Shown in pieces: positions 52,184 to 61,817 of a DNA stretch of 64,000 nucleotides. The DNA is taken from NCBI RefSeq assembly GCF_003515065.1, contig NZ_QXGH01000013.1:124001-188000 (forward strand), read 5' to 3'. Source of the stretch: Nocardioides immobilis (GTDB taxonomy: Bacteria > Actinomycetota > Actinomycetes > Propionibacteriales > Nocardioidaceae). The notes beneath the pieces were generated by a model. That model was not told the origin of the DNA. It saw only the letters and a program-made list of their open reading frames with translations, and searched no databases. Each line of letters begins with the position of its first letter. Positions within the stretch are counted from its first letter, which is position 1. A program made the translations under genes and the position numbers.

Positions 52184-53572
52184 ATGACAACGACACAGCA
52201 GCAGCCCGAACCGTCCGTCTCGCGCCGCCGGATCCTCGGCCGGCTCAGCGTGGCAGCCGTCGGCGGCGGTGCGATGGTCGCCACCGGCGTCGTCGGCGGC
52301 GGGCGCGCCTCCGCGGTGGACGGTGACTCCCTCGAGGTCGGCAGGGACAACGGCGCCGAGAGCCCGACCCTCCTCTACCAGCACGGAACCTCGGGATTCG
52401 AGGTGCGGGCCACCACGGAGGACGACGCCTGGGCGTTCCTCGGGAACGGGTCGGCTATCGGCGTCTCGGGCTTCACCCACCAGCGGGCCTCGGGGGTCAA
52501 GGCTGGCGTCTACGGTGGCGTCTTCGAGGACAGCGCCCCTGGCACCGGGGTGTTGGGCGTCGGTCCGACGAACAGCCCGAACGGCATCGGTGTTGAGGGC
52601 CTGGGATACGGCGGGACCGGCGTCCGTGGCTGGGCCGACGGTTTCGGCAACGGAGTGCTCGGCGAGGCCGGCACCGGTGCCGGCGTGCGGGGTCAGACGA
52701 CCTCGATCGCGGGCAACGGCGTGTGGGGGAGCGCCCCGAGCGGCGGCGTGGGCGTGCGGGGCTCGGTGCCCAGCGGTGGGCACGGCGTCCTCGGACGCGC
52801 CGGGACCGGCTTCGGGGTGAAGGGCGAGGCCACCCACATCTCCGGCATCGGTGTCGGTGGTGTGGGCGCCGACGGCGGCGTCGCCGTCCGAGGCACCGTC
52901 CCGAACCAGGGTTACGGCGTCCGCGGTGTCGCCGGCTCCGGCTTCGGCGTCCTTGGCGAGGTGACCACCGGTGTCGCCGGCTCCGGGGAGTCCTCGAACA
53001 ACGGCTGGGGCGTGCGCGGCAACGCGCTCAACGGCGGCTGGGGTGTCCAGGGGATCTCCGACTCCTCGATCGGGGTGCGGGGCGACTCGACCGGCGGGCT
53101 CGGGGTCCGGGGCGAGTCCCAGACCGACGTCGGCGTCTACGGGAGGTCGACCAACCACACCGGGGTGACCGGCTACGGCGGCATCTTCGGGGTCGTGGGT
53201 CAGTGCGACGCCGGCGGTACGGCGGTCACCGGGACGTCGAGCAACGGCGGTGTCGGTGTGCGCGGGGCCAGCCAGCCGACCGGGTACGGCGTGCGGGGTG
53301 AGTCGGAGTCGGGCTTCGGCGTCCGTGGCGACGCGGTGACCGGGATCGGGGTGTCCGGCATCTCGACCAAGAGCGTCGGAGTCTCCGGCGCGGGCCGGAC
53401 CGGCGGTGAGTTCAAGGGCAGCCGGGCAGCGGTGCGCCTGGTGCCGACGACGACCTCCGGGCCGCCGACGACCAGTGCCCACCGGCGCGGGGAGCTGATC
53501 TGTGACAACAACGGCCAGTTCTGGGGCTGCGCCAGCGACGGCACGCCCGGGACCTGGGTCCGGCTGGGCTGA
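52184..53572 (+). CDS. Tat-exported Gly-rich repeat protein A
   Basis: A 462-residue protein. A twin-arginine signal (SRRRILGRLSVAAVGGGAMVATGVVGGG) is followed by a region of about 330 residues made of irregular GxGVxG repeats (GVGVRGSVPSGGHGVLGRAGTGFGVKGE), which probably forms a beta-helix or beta-roll. A compact C-terminal domain (AAVRLVPTTTSGPPTT then GELICDNNGQFWGCASDGTPGTWVRL) has two Cys. It starts seven bases after the DQRNTLI gene. The repeat and C-terminal pattern resembles secreted proteins with fibre-like architecture. The role may be adhesion or a surface layer. Confidence 0.8.
   Translation: MTTTQQQPEPSVSRRRILGRLSVAAVGGGAMVATGVVGGGRASAVDGDSLEVGRDNGAESPTLLYQHGTSGFEVRATTEDDAWAFLGNGSAIGVSGFTHQRASGVKAGVYGGVFEDSAPGTGVLGVGPTNSPNGIGVEGLGYGGTGVRGWADGFGNGVLGEAGTGAGVRGQTTSIAGNGVWGSAPSGGVGVRGSVPSGGHGVLGRAGTGFGVKGEATHISGIGVGGVGADGGVAVRGTVPNQGYGVRGVAGSGFGVLGEVTTGVAGSGESSNNGWGVRGNALNGGWGVQGISDSSIGVRGDSTGGLGVRGESQTDVGVYGRSTNHTGVTGYGGIFGVVGQCDAGGTAVTGTSSNGGVGVRGASQPTGYGVRGESESGFGVRGDAVTGIGVSGISTKSVGVSGAGRTGGEFKGSRAAVRLVPTTTSGPPTTSAHRRGELICDNNGQFWGCASDGTPGTWVRLG
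52994..53390 (+). repeat. 397-bp block duplicated in the next gene
   Basis: This block aligns without gaps to 54380-54776 (offset 1386). In a 120-bp sample I count three differences. The 5' parts of the two genes are much less alike. Confidence 0.85.
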
Positions 53573-53584
53573 GAAGAGGATCTG

Positions 53585-54958
53585 ATGAGCAACCACGAAG
53601 CAACCCCGTCACGGCGTCGGCTCCTCGGCCAGCTGAGCGCGGCAGCGGTCGGCGGCAGCGCACTGGCCGCGACCGGCCTGGTCGGTGGCGGCCGCGCTGG
53701 CGCATCGACGGGCGACAACCTCGTCGCCGGTCGCACGGTGACCTCGAGCGAGCTCACGGCTCTCCATGCGATCGACGGCTCCGGGTTCGAGGCAGTCGCG
53801 AGGAAGGACTCGTTCGGTCTGCACGGGATCACCCACTACATCGGCCTCTGGGGCGAGAGTGGCAAGGACCTCGTCTTCGTCGGTGAGACCACGAGAGGTG
53901 AGCACGTCGGCGTCTGGGGTCAGACCCACAACACCTGTAACCACGACAAGATCGGCGTCCGCGGCGAGGTCGTGGGTGGCGGCGGCACCGGTGTGGAGGG
54001 CATCTCGGCGCCCTTCGGCTACGGCGTCCGGGGCTTCAGCGGGCGCGGTTTCGGCGTGCGGGGAGAGGTGACGAACGCCGAGGGCATCGGTGTCTCGGGT
54101 TCCGGGCCGGGCGTGGGCGTGAAGGGCGAGGGCGAGACCGGTGTGCTGGGCGTGGGTACCGCCGGACAGACCGGCGTGCGCGGCACGACGCCCACCAACG
54201 GTTGGGGTGTCTGGGGCTCGTCGGAAACGGGGCACGGAGTGCACGGCGACGCCGGCAGCGGTGGGGTCGGCGTCTTCGGTCGGGCGCAGCCGAACGGCTA
54301 CGGCGTGAGCGGGGAGTCGGCCGCCGGGTTCGGCGTGCACGGCCAGGCCTCGACCGGCATCGGGGTCTCCGGCAACTCGTCGAACAACGGCTGGGGGGTG
54401 AGGGGCACGGCAGCCAACGGCGGTTGGGGGGTCCAGGGCATCTCCGACACGTCGATCGGCGTCCGGGGCGACTCGACGGGCGGCACCGGCGTCCGGGGTG
54501 AGTCCCAGACGGAGACCGGTGTCTACGGCCGCTCGATCAACCACACCGGGGTGACCGGCTACGGCGGCATCTTCGGGGTCGTGGGCCAGTGCGACGCCGG
54601 CGGTACGGCGGTCACCGGGACGTCGAGCAACGGCGGTGTCGGCGTGCGCGGGGCGAGCCTGCCCACCGGGTACGGCGTCCGTGGCGAGTCGGAGTCGGGC
54701 TTCGGCGTCCGTGGCGACGCCGTGACCGGCATCGGGGTGTCCGGCGTCTCGACCAAGAGCGTCGGAGTCTCGGGACAGGGGCGCTGGGGTGGTCAGTTCC
54801 AAGGCAGCCGGGCGGCGATCCGGCTGGTGCCGACCTCGTCCGCCGGAGCGCCCACCGTGAGCAACCACCTGCAGGGCGAGCTCGTCTGCGACAAGGACGG
54901 GGGGCTCTGGTTCTGCAAGGCCAGCGGCACCCCCGGGACGTGGGTCCAGATCGCCTGA
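53585..54958 (+). CDS. Tat-exported Gly-rich repeat protein B
   Basis: A 457-residue paralogue of the preceding gene with its own twin-arginine signal (SRRRLLGQLSAAAVGGSALAATGLVGGG), a GxGVxG repeat region, and the same C-terminal domain (GELVCDKDGGLWFCKASGTPGTWVQI). AGAGGA lies upstream of the ATG. The N-terminal 150 residues after the signal differ from protein A, while the last 230 are nearly the same. It is probably co-expressed with A as an exported pair. The operon ends here, 280 nt before the second LuxR regulator. Confidence 0.8.
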   Translation: MSNHEATPSRRRLLGQLSAAAVGGSALAATGLVGGGRAGASTGDNLVAGRTVTSSELTALHAIDGSGFEAVARKDSFGLHGITHYIGLWGESGKDLVFVGETTRGEHVGVWGQTHNTCNHDKIGVRGEVVGGGGTGVEGISAPFGYGVRGFSGRGFGVRGEVTNAEGIGVSGSGPGVGVKGEGETGVLGVGTAGQTGVRGTTPTNGWGVWGSSETGHGVHGDAGSGGVGVFGRAQPNGYGVSGESAAGFGVHGQASTGIGVSGNSSNNGWGVRGTAANGGWGVQGISDTSIGVRGDSTGGTGVRGESQTETGVYGRSINHTGVTGYGGIFGVVGQCDAGGTAVTGTSSNGGVGVRGASLPTGYGVRGESESGFGVRGDAVTGIGVSGVSTKSVGVSGQGRWGGQFQGSRAAIRLVPTSSAGAPTVSNHLQGELVCDKDGGLWFCKASGTPGTWVQIA

Positions 54959-55238
54959 GGCACCGCGCGAGCGCGCCGGACCGGGGCCGACGCAGTCGTC
55001 AGATTGCGCGGCCCGATCGAGGCGGACGGTGAGATCGGGAATCCCGCGTGGGTTGCGGTGGCGATCGCGGCCGTTCTCCTGACCATCATGGTTCTCCGTT
55101 CGACCTCGGACCGACAAGACCCCCTGATTCTTCGACCGCAGCCCGCTCGGATCATCGGAGCCGGGCCCCTAGTTAGCGCCACGAGGTACCCCATTAGGGA
55201 CGACGACACAGCCGGTGCGAGGCTCCTACCATGAGCCG

Positions 55239-58178
55239 GTGAACGCCCAGCCGATCGAGCGCACGGTGCTGTGCCCGGTGCTCGTTGAGCGCGAGCGGGA
55301 GACCGCCGAGCTGGACCGCCTGCTCGCCCGCGCCCGCAGCGGACGCGGCGGTGTGGCGTTCCTGGTGGGCGAGGCCGGAGCGGGAAAGAGCCGGCTCGCC
55401 CGCGACGCCGCCGCGAGCGCGACCGGCAGCGGGATGACGGTGGTGGCCGGTCGCGGCCTGCCTGGTCCGACACCGTCGCCGTACCGGCCGCTCATCGAGG
55501 CCTTCGCGGCTCCCTTCCGCGATGGCACCCTGCTCGTCGACCGAGACCTGGCGGCCGTGCGCGCGCGTCTCGGACGTCTGCTTCCGGACTGGGCCGGCAC
55601 GCCGGAGACAGCGCCGGGGTTGGATGCGAGCGAGTCGCCCCTCGTGCTGGCCGAGGCGGTTGCCCGGCTCCTGCGCTGGCTGGGCCGCGAGGACGGCTGC
55701 CTGCTGCTGCTCGAGGACCTCCACTGGGCCGATGTCGAGACGCTCGACATCGTCGACTACCTCGCCGACGCCGTGGTCGACCTGCCGGTGCTGCTGATCG
55801 TCACCCTGCGGCCCGAGCAGCGCGTGCGGGATCGCCTGGCGCGATGGAGGCGTGACCCGGACAGCACCGTGCTCGCGCTCGAGCCACTGAGTGAGGACGG
55901 GGTACGACGCGCGGTTGCCGCGTGCCTCGACACCGATGCGCCGCCGCCGGATGTCGTCGCATGTGTCGCGGTCAACAGCGATGGCAACCCGTTCCTGGTC
56001 GAGGAGCTGCTCGCGGGCCTCATCACCTCTCGTCGGTTGGCGCTCGACGAGGGGACCTGGGCGGTCACGGGGGACCTGCGGCCGTCCGTGCCCTTCGACT
56101 TCGCCGCATCGCTGCAGCCGCGTCTCGACGCGCTGGACCCGACGGCGCGCACGGTGCTGGGTGCGGCTGCGCTGCTCGGCCGGCGGTTCGAGTGGGAGCT
56201 GCTCGCGGCTGTCGCGGAGGTGGACGAGGACACGGTGTTCACCACCATGCGGAAGGCGATGCGCGAACAGGTGGTCGACGCCGACGGCGACGGCTTCCAG
56301 TTCCGCCACGCGCTCACCCGCGAGGCGGTCGTGGAGGACCTGCTCCCGCCGGAGCGCAGGCGGCTCGCCGAGCGCGCGTGGCCGGCCGTGGAGCGTGCGC
56401 ACCCGGGTCTTCCGGGCAGGTGGTGCCAGCTCGCCGCCGACCTGGCTGAGGCCGCCGGGGCTCCGACCGTTGCGGCCGAGCGGCTCCTCCGTTCGGCGCG
56501 CGAGGCCCTGGCGCGCGGAGCGTTGGCCGGCGCAGAAGGAATCGCCCGCAGAGCGCACACGCTGGTCACGCAGGGCGACGCGGACGCTGAGCTCGTCGAC
56601 GCGATCGACCGGACGCTCCTCGAGGTCCTGGCGTTGTCAGGGAAGGTCGACGCCGCGCTGGCGATCGGTGAACCGCTTGTCGACCGCCTGGCATCCGGCG
56701 GCGACGAGCAGGCGGCACAGCGGGTGGCGGTACGCACCGTCCTCGCCCGCGCCCTGGTCACCGCCGGCGACCATGCCAGGGCCGCCGGGTTCGTCCGCAC
56801 CGCCGCGCAGACCGTCGATGAGGCCGGCCTCGGGCCCGCGGCGGGCGCCCCGGTCGAGGCCGTCGGCGCCTTGGTAGCGCTCGAGCTGGGTCACCGACAG
56901 GACGCGGTCTCGCGGGCCAGTGCCGCAGCCGACGCCGCGGCAGCCGCGCAGCAGCCGGCAGTCGAGTGCGAGGCGCGGCTGGTGCGAGGGCGAGCACTCC
57001 GCAATGCAGACGACGAGGCCGCACTCGAGGAGTTCGACCACGCGGCCCGGGTGGCCGCCGCGGCCGGGCTCATGGCCTGGGAGCTGCGGGCGCGCCAGGA
57101 GCGTGCGCTGTTGCAGGCGTACGGGTTCGGCGACCAGACCGGCCTGCTCGAGACGCGCGAGCTCGCCGTCCAGTCCGGTGCCCTGGTGACGGTGGCCGTC
57201 ATGGACCTCGCCCTCAGCGAGATCGCCCTGGCGTCCTGGGACGCCGGCCGGGCCGTCGACCACGGCCGTCGTTGCGTCGCCGCCAGCGAGCGCTTCGGCC
57301 TGGCCACCGGACCGGTCGCAGCGCTGTGGGAGGCCGGGGGGCACGCACTCGCGGAGGACCTGGATGCCATGGAGGCGGCGTTGGCGCGGGCTCTGGCGCC
57401 CGACCCGGCGGACCCTCGGATCCTCGGAGACGTGTGGGGGAAGGTGCGCGCCGTCCGCTCGATGGTGCTCGATGACGGGGCACAGCTTCGCCGCGACCTC
57501 GACGAGATGATGACGTGGGTGCGGATCGCCCCGATCACGACCTCGGTGTTCGAGAGCCGCTTCCTGTGGGCGGCGATCCACGCCGCGGAGGACGACGACG
57601 GCGGACAGGCAGCACGTGCCGAGCTGCTCGAGGCCACCCACCTGGCCGGGTGGTCGGTCTACGTCCGCGCCGTGCTGGACGTCGATGCGATCGTGGCCGG
57701 CCGCCGCGGCGACCGCGACCGTGCCGCGGAGCTCGCGGAGCGCAGCCTGGCCATGAGCGTGGCACGGCCGGACATCGCGAGCGGCTACTACGCGCGGATC
57801 ATCCTCGCCGAGGCAGCGGTCCGCGACGGGTGGGGCGACGCGGTCCCGTGGTTGCGGGCGGCGGAGGCGTACTTCGCCACCCGCGGCTACGACCGCGTCG
57901 CCCGCCGCTGCCGCGTGCTGCTCGGGCAGGCAGGCGCACCGGCTCCGCGTCCTGGACGTGGCGCCACGCCCGTCCCGGAGCGACTGCGGGCGCTCGGCGT
58001 GACGAGCCGCGAAGCCGAGGTCCTGGCTCTCGTCGCGGAGGGCCTGAGCAACCGTGAGGTCGCCGATCGCTTGTTCCTGTCGCCCCGGACCGTCGAGCAC
58101 CACATCAGCCGACTGCTGGGCCGGACCGGCGTGGAGAGCCGCGCCGACCTGGCCCGGTTGACCACGTCCGAGTCGTGA
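55239..58178 (+). CDS. second LuxR-family AAA (LAL-type) regulator
   Basis: About 979 residues: Walker A VGEAGAGKSRLARDAA near residue 45, Walker B CLLLLEDLHWADVETLDIV, a long TPR-like region, and C-terminal LuxR HTH (VTSREAEVLALVAEGLSNREVADRLFLSPRTVEHHISRLL). The start is GTG 55239 or GTG 55215; neither has a good ribosome site. It lies downstream of the Tat-protein operon, which is thus bracketed by two LAL regulators. The 280-bp gap upstream contains CCCTA/TAGGG half-sites (near 55168 and 55195) but no convincing operator. Confidence 0.9.
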   Translation: MNAQPIERTVLCPVLVERERETAELDRLLARARSGRGGVAFLVGEAGAGKSRLARDAAASATGSGMTVVAGRGLPGPTPSPYRPLIEAFAAPFRDGTLLVDRDLAAVRARLGRLLPDWAGTPETAPGLDASESPLVLAEAVARLLRWLGREDGCLLLLEDLHWADVETLDIVDYLADAVVDLPVLLIVTLRPEQRVRDRLARWRRDPDSTVLALEPLSEDGVRRAVAACLDTDAPPPDVVACVAVNSDGNPFLVEELLAGLITSRRLALDEGTWAVTGDLRPSVPFDFAASLQPRLDALDPTARTVLGAAALLGRRFEWELLAAVAEVDEDTVFTTMRKAMREQVVDADGDGFQFRHALTREAVVEDLLPPERRRLAERAWPAVERAHPGLPGRWCQLAADLAEAAGAPTVAAERLLRSAREALARGALAGAEGIARRAHTLVTQGDADAELVDAIDRTLLEVLALSGKVDAALAIGEPLVDRLASGGDEQAAQRVAVRTVLARALVTAGDHARAAGFVRTAAQTVDEAGLGPAAGAPVEAVGALVALELGHRQDAVSRASAAADAAAAAQQPAVECEARLVRGRALRNADDEAALEEFDHAARVAAAAGLMAWELRARQERALLQAYGFGDQTGLLETRELAVQSGALVTVAVMDLALSEIALASWDAGRAVDHGRRCVAASERFGLATGPVAALWEAGGHALAEDLDAMEAALARALAPDPADPRILGDVWGKVRAVRSMVLDDGAQLRRDLDEMMTWVRIAPITTSVFESRFLWAAIHAAEDDDGGQAARAELLEATHLAGWSVYVRAVLDVDAIVAGRRGDRDRAAELAERSLAMSVARPDIASGYYARIILAEAAVRDGWGDAVPWLRAAEAYFATRGYDRVARRCRVLLGQAGAPAPRPGRGATPVPERLRALGVTSREAEVLALVAEGLSNREVADRLFLSPRTVEHHISRLLGRTGVESRADLARLTTSES

Positions 58179-58213
58179 GTAGCGTGCACGGGGAACCGCC
58201 AGAAAGGGGCACC

Positions 58214-58783
58214 GTGACGACCTCCGACGACCTTGAGCGCGCCGTACGTGCTGCGGCGGCCGTGCTCGCCCGCGTCGAGCCAGGACAGCTCGACGACCCG
58301 ACGCCGTGCACGGCTTGGCCGGTCCGCGAGCTGATCAACCATCTCGTGGGCGGCAGCTTCTTCTTCGCCGCCGCCATCGAGACCGGGACGTTCGCCGGCG
58401 ACGGCCCACCCCCGCCGGACTTCGCGTCGGGCGACTTCGTGGGTGCCTACGCCGACGGCGCCGCGAAGCTGTCCGCCGCACTGCGGGCGCCGGATGCGCC
58501 GCCGCAGCACGTCAGCGTCCCGTTCGGGGAGTTCTCGGGCACCGACTTCCTCGGGATCGCGACGATCGACACTCTCACCCACGCGTGGGACCTCGCCAGG
58601 GCCACCGGGCAGTCGACCGACCTCGACCCGGACCTCGCCACCCGCGTGCTGGCCTCAGCGCGGGACCTCGTCCCGGACGCGTGGCGCGGCGACGATCCGG
58701 CGCCGTTCCGGCCGGAGCAGCCAGCACCTGACGGCGCGACGGCCGCCGACCGGCTAGCAGCGTCCCTCGGCCGCTCGGTCTAG
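58214..58783 (+). CDS. TIGR03086 family metal-binding (DinB-like) protein
   Basis: A 189-residue four-helix protein of the mycothiol-related TIGR03086 family: TPCTAWPVRELINHLVGGSFFFAAA and TIDTLTHAWDLARATG carry the metal-ligand His residues. GTG 58214 is preferred because AAAGGGG lies upstream; GTG 58175 overlaps the LuxR stop but lacks one. The stop codon overlaps the convergent DUF1992 stop. Confidence 0.88.
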   Translation: MTTSDDLERAVRAAAAVLARVEPGQLDDPTPCTAWPVRELINHLVGGSFFFAAAIETGTFAGDGPPPPDFASGDFVGAYADGAAKLSAALRAPDAPPQHVSVPFGEFSGTDFLGIATIDTLTHAWDLARATGQSTDLDPDLATRVLASARDLVPDAWRGDDPAPFRPEQPAPDGATAADRLAASLGRSV

Positions 58784-59304
58784 CGGGATCGCCTGCGGAC
58801 GCGCCACCGACGGCGCCGCGGCTGCGGAGCCACGGCCGCCGGCCTCGCCGTACGACGCGCTGCGCGGCGTGCCCGCCACGCCGCGACCGTCTGGTCGACG
58901 TCGCGCGGCATCGTGATCAGCGGCGGCCCGTCGACCGGGGTGTAGCGCGCCCGGATCACGCGGGCGTTGAACTCCTCGACGGCCGTGCGGACCTCGTCCT
59001 CGGTGGCCAGCCGGTCGATCAGCCCGTCGAGCTCGGCGTCGTCCTTGCGCAGCTGCAGCGCCGGCGGCAGTACGACGACCTGCTCCCGCTCGATGAGCTT
59101 CTTCACCCACCAGTCCGGGTCGTGCTCGGCGCCGAGACCCTCGATGGGCTTGCCCGCGCCGGGCAGGTTGTCGAAGTCGCCGCGCTCCATGGCCCGTCGG
59201 ATCTGGATGTCGACCCAGGTCTGCTGCTGCTCGATCCGGGCACGGGCGGCCGCCCGTTCGGCGTCACGGTCGACGGGCGGCGGCAGCTCCTCGGAGGCGC
59301 TCAT
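58780..59304 (-). CDS. DUF1992 family protein
   Basis: A 174-residue protein with the DUF1992 (DnaJ-homologue-C-like) signature: WVDIQIRRAMERGDFDNLPGAGKPI, DPDWWVKKLIERE, then a helical region and a very basic C-terminus (PQPRRRRWRVRRRSR). ATG 59304 has GGAGG five bases upstream. Role unknown. Its stop TAG overlaps the stop of the gene on the other strand. Confidence 0.88.
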   Translation of the reverse strand: MSASEELPPPVDRDAERAAARARIEQQQTWVDIQIRRAMERGDFDNLPGAGKPIEGLGAEHDPDWWVKKLIEREQVVVLPPALQLRKDDAELDGLIDRLATEDEVRTAVEEFNARVIRARYTPVDGPPLITMPRDVDQTVAAWRARRAARRTARPAAVAPQPRRRRWRVRRRSR

Positions 59305-59328
59305 GACGCCCTCCAAGATATCCGGCGG

Positions 59329-60132
59329 TCAGGAGCGCAGGAACGCCGCGACCCTGGGCGCCAGCTCAGCGGCGCTGGTGACCAGCCCGAGGTGGCCGTC
59401 GGAGAAGACGTGCAGGGTCGCGTTCGGCAGCAGCCGCTGCATGATCCGCGCGTTGGCCAGCGGGATGAGCGGGTCGTCGTCGCCGGCCAGGATCAGCGTC
59501 GGCTGCCGGACGAACGGCAGCGCCGGCAGGCTGGACCAGCCGACCCCGGCGAGCAGCTGGAACAGGTAGCCACGGCGGGAGCCGACCCGGGAGTGGTCGT
59601 GCATCAGCCGCTTCACCAGGTCGGGACGCTCCCGCACCTGACCGCCGTAGAGCTCGGCGGCGACCGTGACGGCGTAACCGGCATCGCGGTAGCGCCGCGG
59701 CGTCACCATCTTGCTCAGGACCCGCGGCGACGCCGGCACCATGAGCGACCCGGTGCCCGTGCTCACCAGCACCACCCGACGACAGCGCCGCGGGTGCTGG
59801 AAGGCGAGCTGCTGCGCGAGGCCGCCGCCCCACGAGATGCCGAGGACGTCGTACGTCGCGAAGCCGAGCGCCGTCATCATCCGCCCGACGAACATCGCGA
59901 GCAGCGCGAAGCTGTACGGCGTCTTCGGGTCCGGCGAGCCACCCACGCCCGGCACGTCGAAGCGAACCACGGTGATCCGCTCGTCGAGCTCGTCGACGAA
60001 CGGCTGGAGCAGGTCGAGGCTCGCGCCGATGCCGTTGCACAGCAGCAGCGGCGGCCCCGGCTCCGTGCCCGGACGCACCGACACCCGGACGTCATGACCG
60101 AGGACGGTGACCTGCCGCAGCTCGGTCGTCAC
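59329..60132 (-). CDS. phaZ: alpha/beta hydrolase, probable PHA depolymerase
   Basis: A 267-residue hydrolase with oxyanion motif LLLCNGIGAS, nucleophile elbow LGISWGGGLAQQLA, Asp in LILAGDDDPLIPL and His in SDGHLGLV. This matches the intracellular medium-chain PHA depolymerase group, which releases 3-hydroxyacids from storage granules. The ATG overlaps the stop of phaC by four bases. It is the last gene of the fadD-phaC-phaZ operon. Confidence 0.82.
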   Translation of the reverse strand: MTTELRQVTVLGHDVRVSVRPGTEPGPPLLLCNGIGASLDLLQPFVDELDERITVVRFDVPGVGGSPDPKTPYSFALLAMFVGRMMTALGFATYDVLGISWGGGLAQQLAFQHPRRCRRVVLVSTGTGSLMVPASPRVLSKMVTPRRYRDAGYAVTVAAELYGGQVRERPDLVKRLMHDHSRVGSRRGYLFQLLAGVGWSSLPALPFVRQPTLILAGDDDPLIPLANARIMQRLLPNATLHVFSDGHLGLVTSAAELAPRVAAFLRS

Positions 60133-61817
60133 TTGTCGAACACGTAGGTGCCGGGGGCGTCAGCGAGCGGTTGGAGCCGCACCGACCCGAGCTCCTTCGG
60201 CGCCGGCACCAGGTCACCGCAGCGCTCGTTCAGCCACGGGACGACGTCCGCCCACCAGGTGCCCTGGTGGGTCTCGGCACCCTTGAGCCAGGTCTTCGGG
60301 TCGAGAGTGGTGTCGTCGTTGGTGTGGAAGGTCGCCTTCGGGTTGCCCGGCGGGTTCACCAGAGCGGCGATGTGGCCACTGGTCGACAGCACGAACCGCG
60401 ACGTCCCGCCGAGCAGCTGGGTCGTCCGGTAGCAGTTCTCCCACGGCGTGATGTGGTCGGCGATGCCGGCCGCGATGTAGGAGTCCACGGTGACCTTGCC
60501 GAGGTCGATCGGCACCCCCATCACGGAGACCTCGTCCGGCCGGACCAGCGAGTTCGCGACCGCCATGTCGACGAAGTCGGCGTGCAGGCCGGCCGTCATC
60601 CGGGTGGTGTCCGCGTTCCAGAAGAGGATGTCGAACGCCGGCGGCCGCTTGCCGAGCAGGTAGTTGTTGACCCAGTAGTTCCAGATCAGGTCGCTCGGGC
60701 GGAGCCAGGCGAACACCTCGGCGAGCGCGCGTCCGTCGAGGAACCCCTTCCGTGCCGACTGCGCCTTGGCCAGCGCGGCCAGGCGCGGGTCGGACAGCGC
60801 CGAGACGGTGCCGGCGTCGTGGTTGTCGATGACCGTGACGGCGAGGCAGAGCGCCGCCAGCCGGTCCTGGCGGCCGATCCCGGCGAGGTACGCCGCGGTG
60901 ATGCTCGCGAGGATGCCGCCGGAGCAGATCCCGCCGAGCGCGGTGCGGTCGCTGCCGGTGATCTCCTCGACCGCGTCGAGCGCATCCAGGATCGCTCGGA
61001 CGTAGGTGTCGAAGTTCCACTCCGCGTGCCGGGCGTCCGGGTTGCGCCAGGAGATGCAGAACATCTGCCTGCCGTTCCGGACGCTGAACTCGATCAGGCT
61101 CCGCTCTGGTGCCAGGTCGACGGCGTAGAACTTGTTGATGGTCGGCGGCACCAGGAGGACCGGCACCTCGTAGACCTCGTCGGCCTGCGGTGCGTACTGG
61201 ATCAGCTCCAGCACGTCGTTGCGGAACACCACCGACCCCGGCGTCGCCGCGATGTTCTCGCCCAGCGTGAAGCCGGAGGTGTCGACCATCTCGGGCACCC
61301 GCGGCGAGGATGCGAGGTCCTTGACCAGCTGCCTGCCGCCGCGGACCAGGCTGAGGCCGGCGGTGTCGATGACGGCCTTCGCCGACGCGGGGTTGACGAG
61401 GGGGACGTTGCTGGGCGAGACGGCCTCGACGATGTTCTCCACGAGGAACCGGACCCGCTTGCGGTCCCGGGGGTCGAGGTCGGCGTCCGCGATCAGCTCC
61501 TCCGCCGTCTGCCCGCCGGCGAGGTAGAGCTGGACCAGCCGCTTGAGCAACGGGTTGTCGTTCCAGGCGACGTCGCCGAAGCGCCGGTCGCCGCGGCGCG
61601 GCGAGACCTCCGACGTACCGGCGACGATCCGGCCGGCCTCGGCGCCCAGCGCCACCAGCCGCCGGGCGGTGCCGCGCGGCTGCCGGGCAAGCGACAGCGC
61701 CCACCGGGCCGTGGACATGTCGGGGGCGAACCGGCGCAGCGGCCCGAGCGCCGCGTCGACGAGGAGCACGTCCAGCGGGGCGGCGGAGTCGGCGAGGCTC
61801 TGGTCCTGGTCGCTCAT
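60129..61817 (-). CDS. phaC: poly(3-hydroxyalkanoate) synthase
   Basis: A 562-residue PhaC of the class II size range. The lipase-box-like GGICSGG (active Cys near residue 295) is preceded by a typical PhaC segment (INKFYAVDLAPERSLIEFSVRNGRQMFCISWRNP). The C-terminal His lies in LSTSGHIAALVNPPGNPK, and Asp candidates lie around ADHITPWENCY. It polymerises (R)-3-hydroxyacyl-CoA into storage granules. It overlaps both neighbours by four bases, so all three proteins are made together. Confidence 0.93.
   Translation of the reverse strand: MSDQDQSLADSAAPLDVLLVDAALGPLRRFAPDMSTARWALSLARQPRGTARRLVALGAEAGRIVAGTSEVSPRRGDRRFGDVAWNDNPLLKRLVQLYLAGGQTAEELIADADLDPRDRKRVRFLVENIVEAVSPSNVPLVNPASAKAVIDTAGLSLVRGGRQLVKDLASSPRVPEMVDTSGFTLGENIAATPGSVVFRNDVLELIQYAPQADEVYEVPVLLVPPTINKFYAVDLAPERSLIEFSVRNGRQMFCISWRNPDARHAEWNFDTYVRAILDALDAVEEITGSDRTALGGICSGGILASITAAYLAGIGRQDRLAALCLAVTVIDNHDAGTVSALSDPRLAALAKAQSARKGFLDGRALAEVFAWLRPSDLIWNYWVNNYLLGKRPPAFDILFWNADTTRMTAGLHADFVDMAVANSLVRPDEVSVMGVPIDLGKVTVDSYIAAGIADHITPWENCYRTTQLLGGTSRFVLSTSGHIAALVNPPGNPKATFHTNDDTTLDPKTWLKGAETHQGTWWADVVPWLNERCGDLVPAPKELGSVRLQPLADAPGTYVFDK

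Noticed and set aside
52500..54900. Repetitive DNA that might suggest a CRISPR array
   Set aside because: The repeats are irregular, in frame, and encode GxGVxG motifs; there are no uniform spacers and no cas genes.
50818..54958. Prophage origin of the fibre-like repeat proteins
   Set aside because: No integrase, capsid, terminase or attachment-site duplication is present, and both repeat proteins carry Tat signals.
55004..55234. Possible small membrane protein between the Tat operon and the second LuxR gene
   Set aside because: It would start with TTG without a ribosome site, and its translation after the hydrophobic stretch looks like noncoding sequence.
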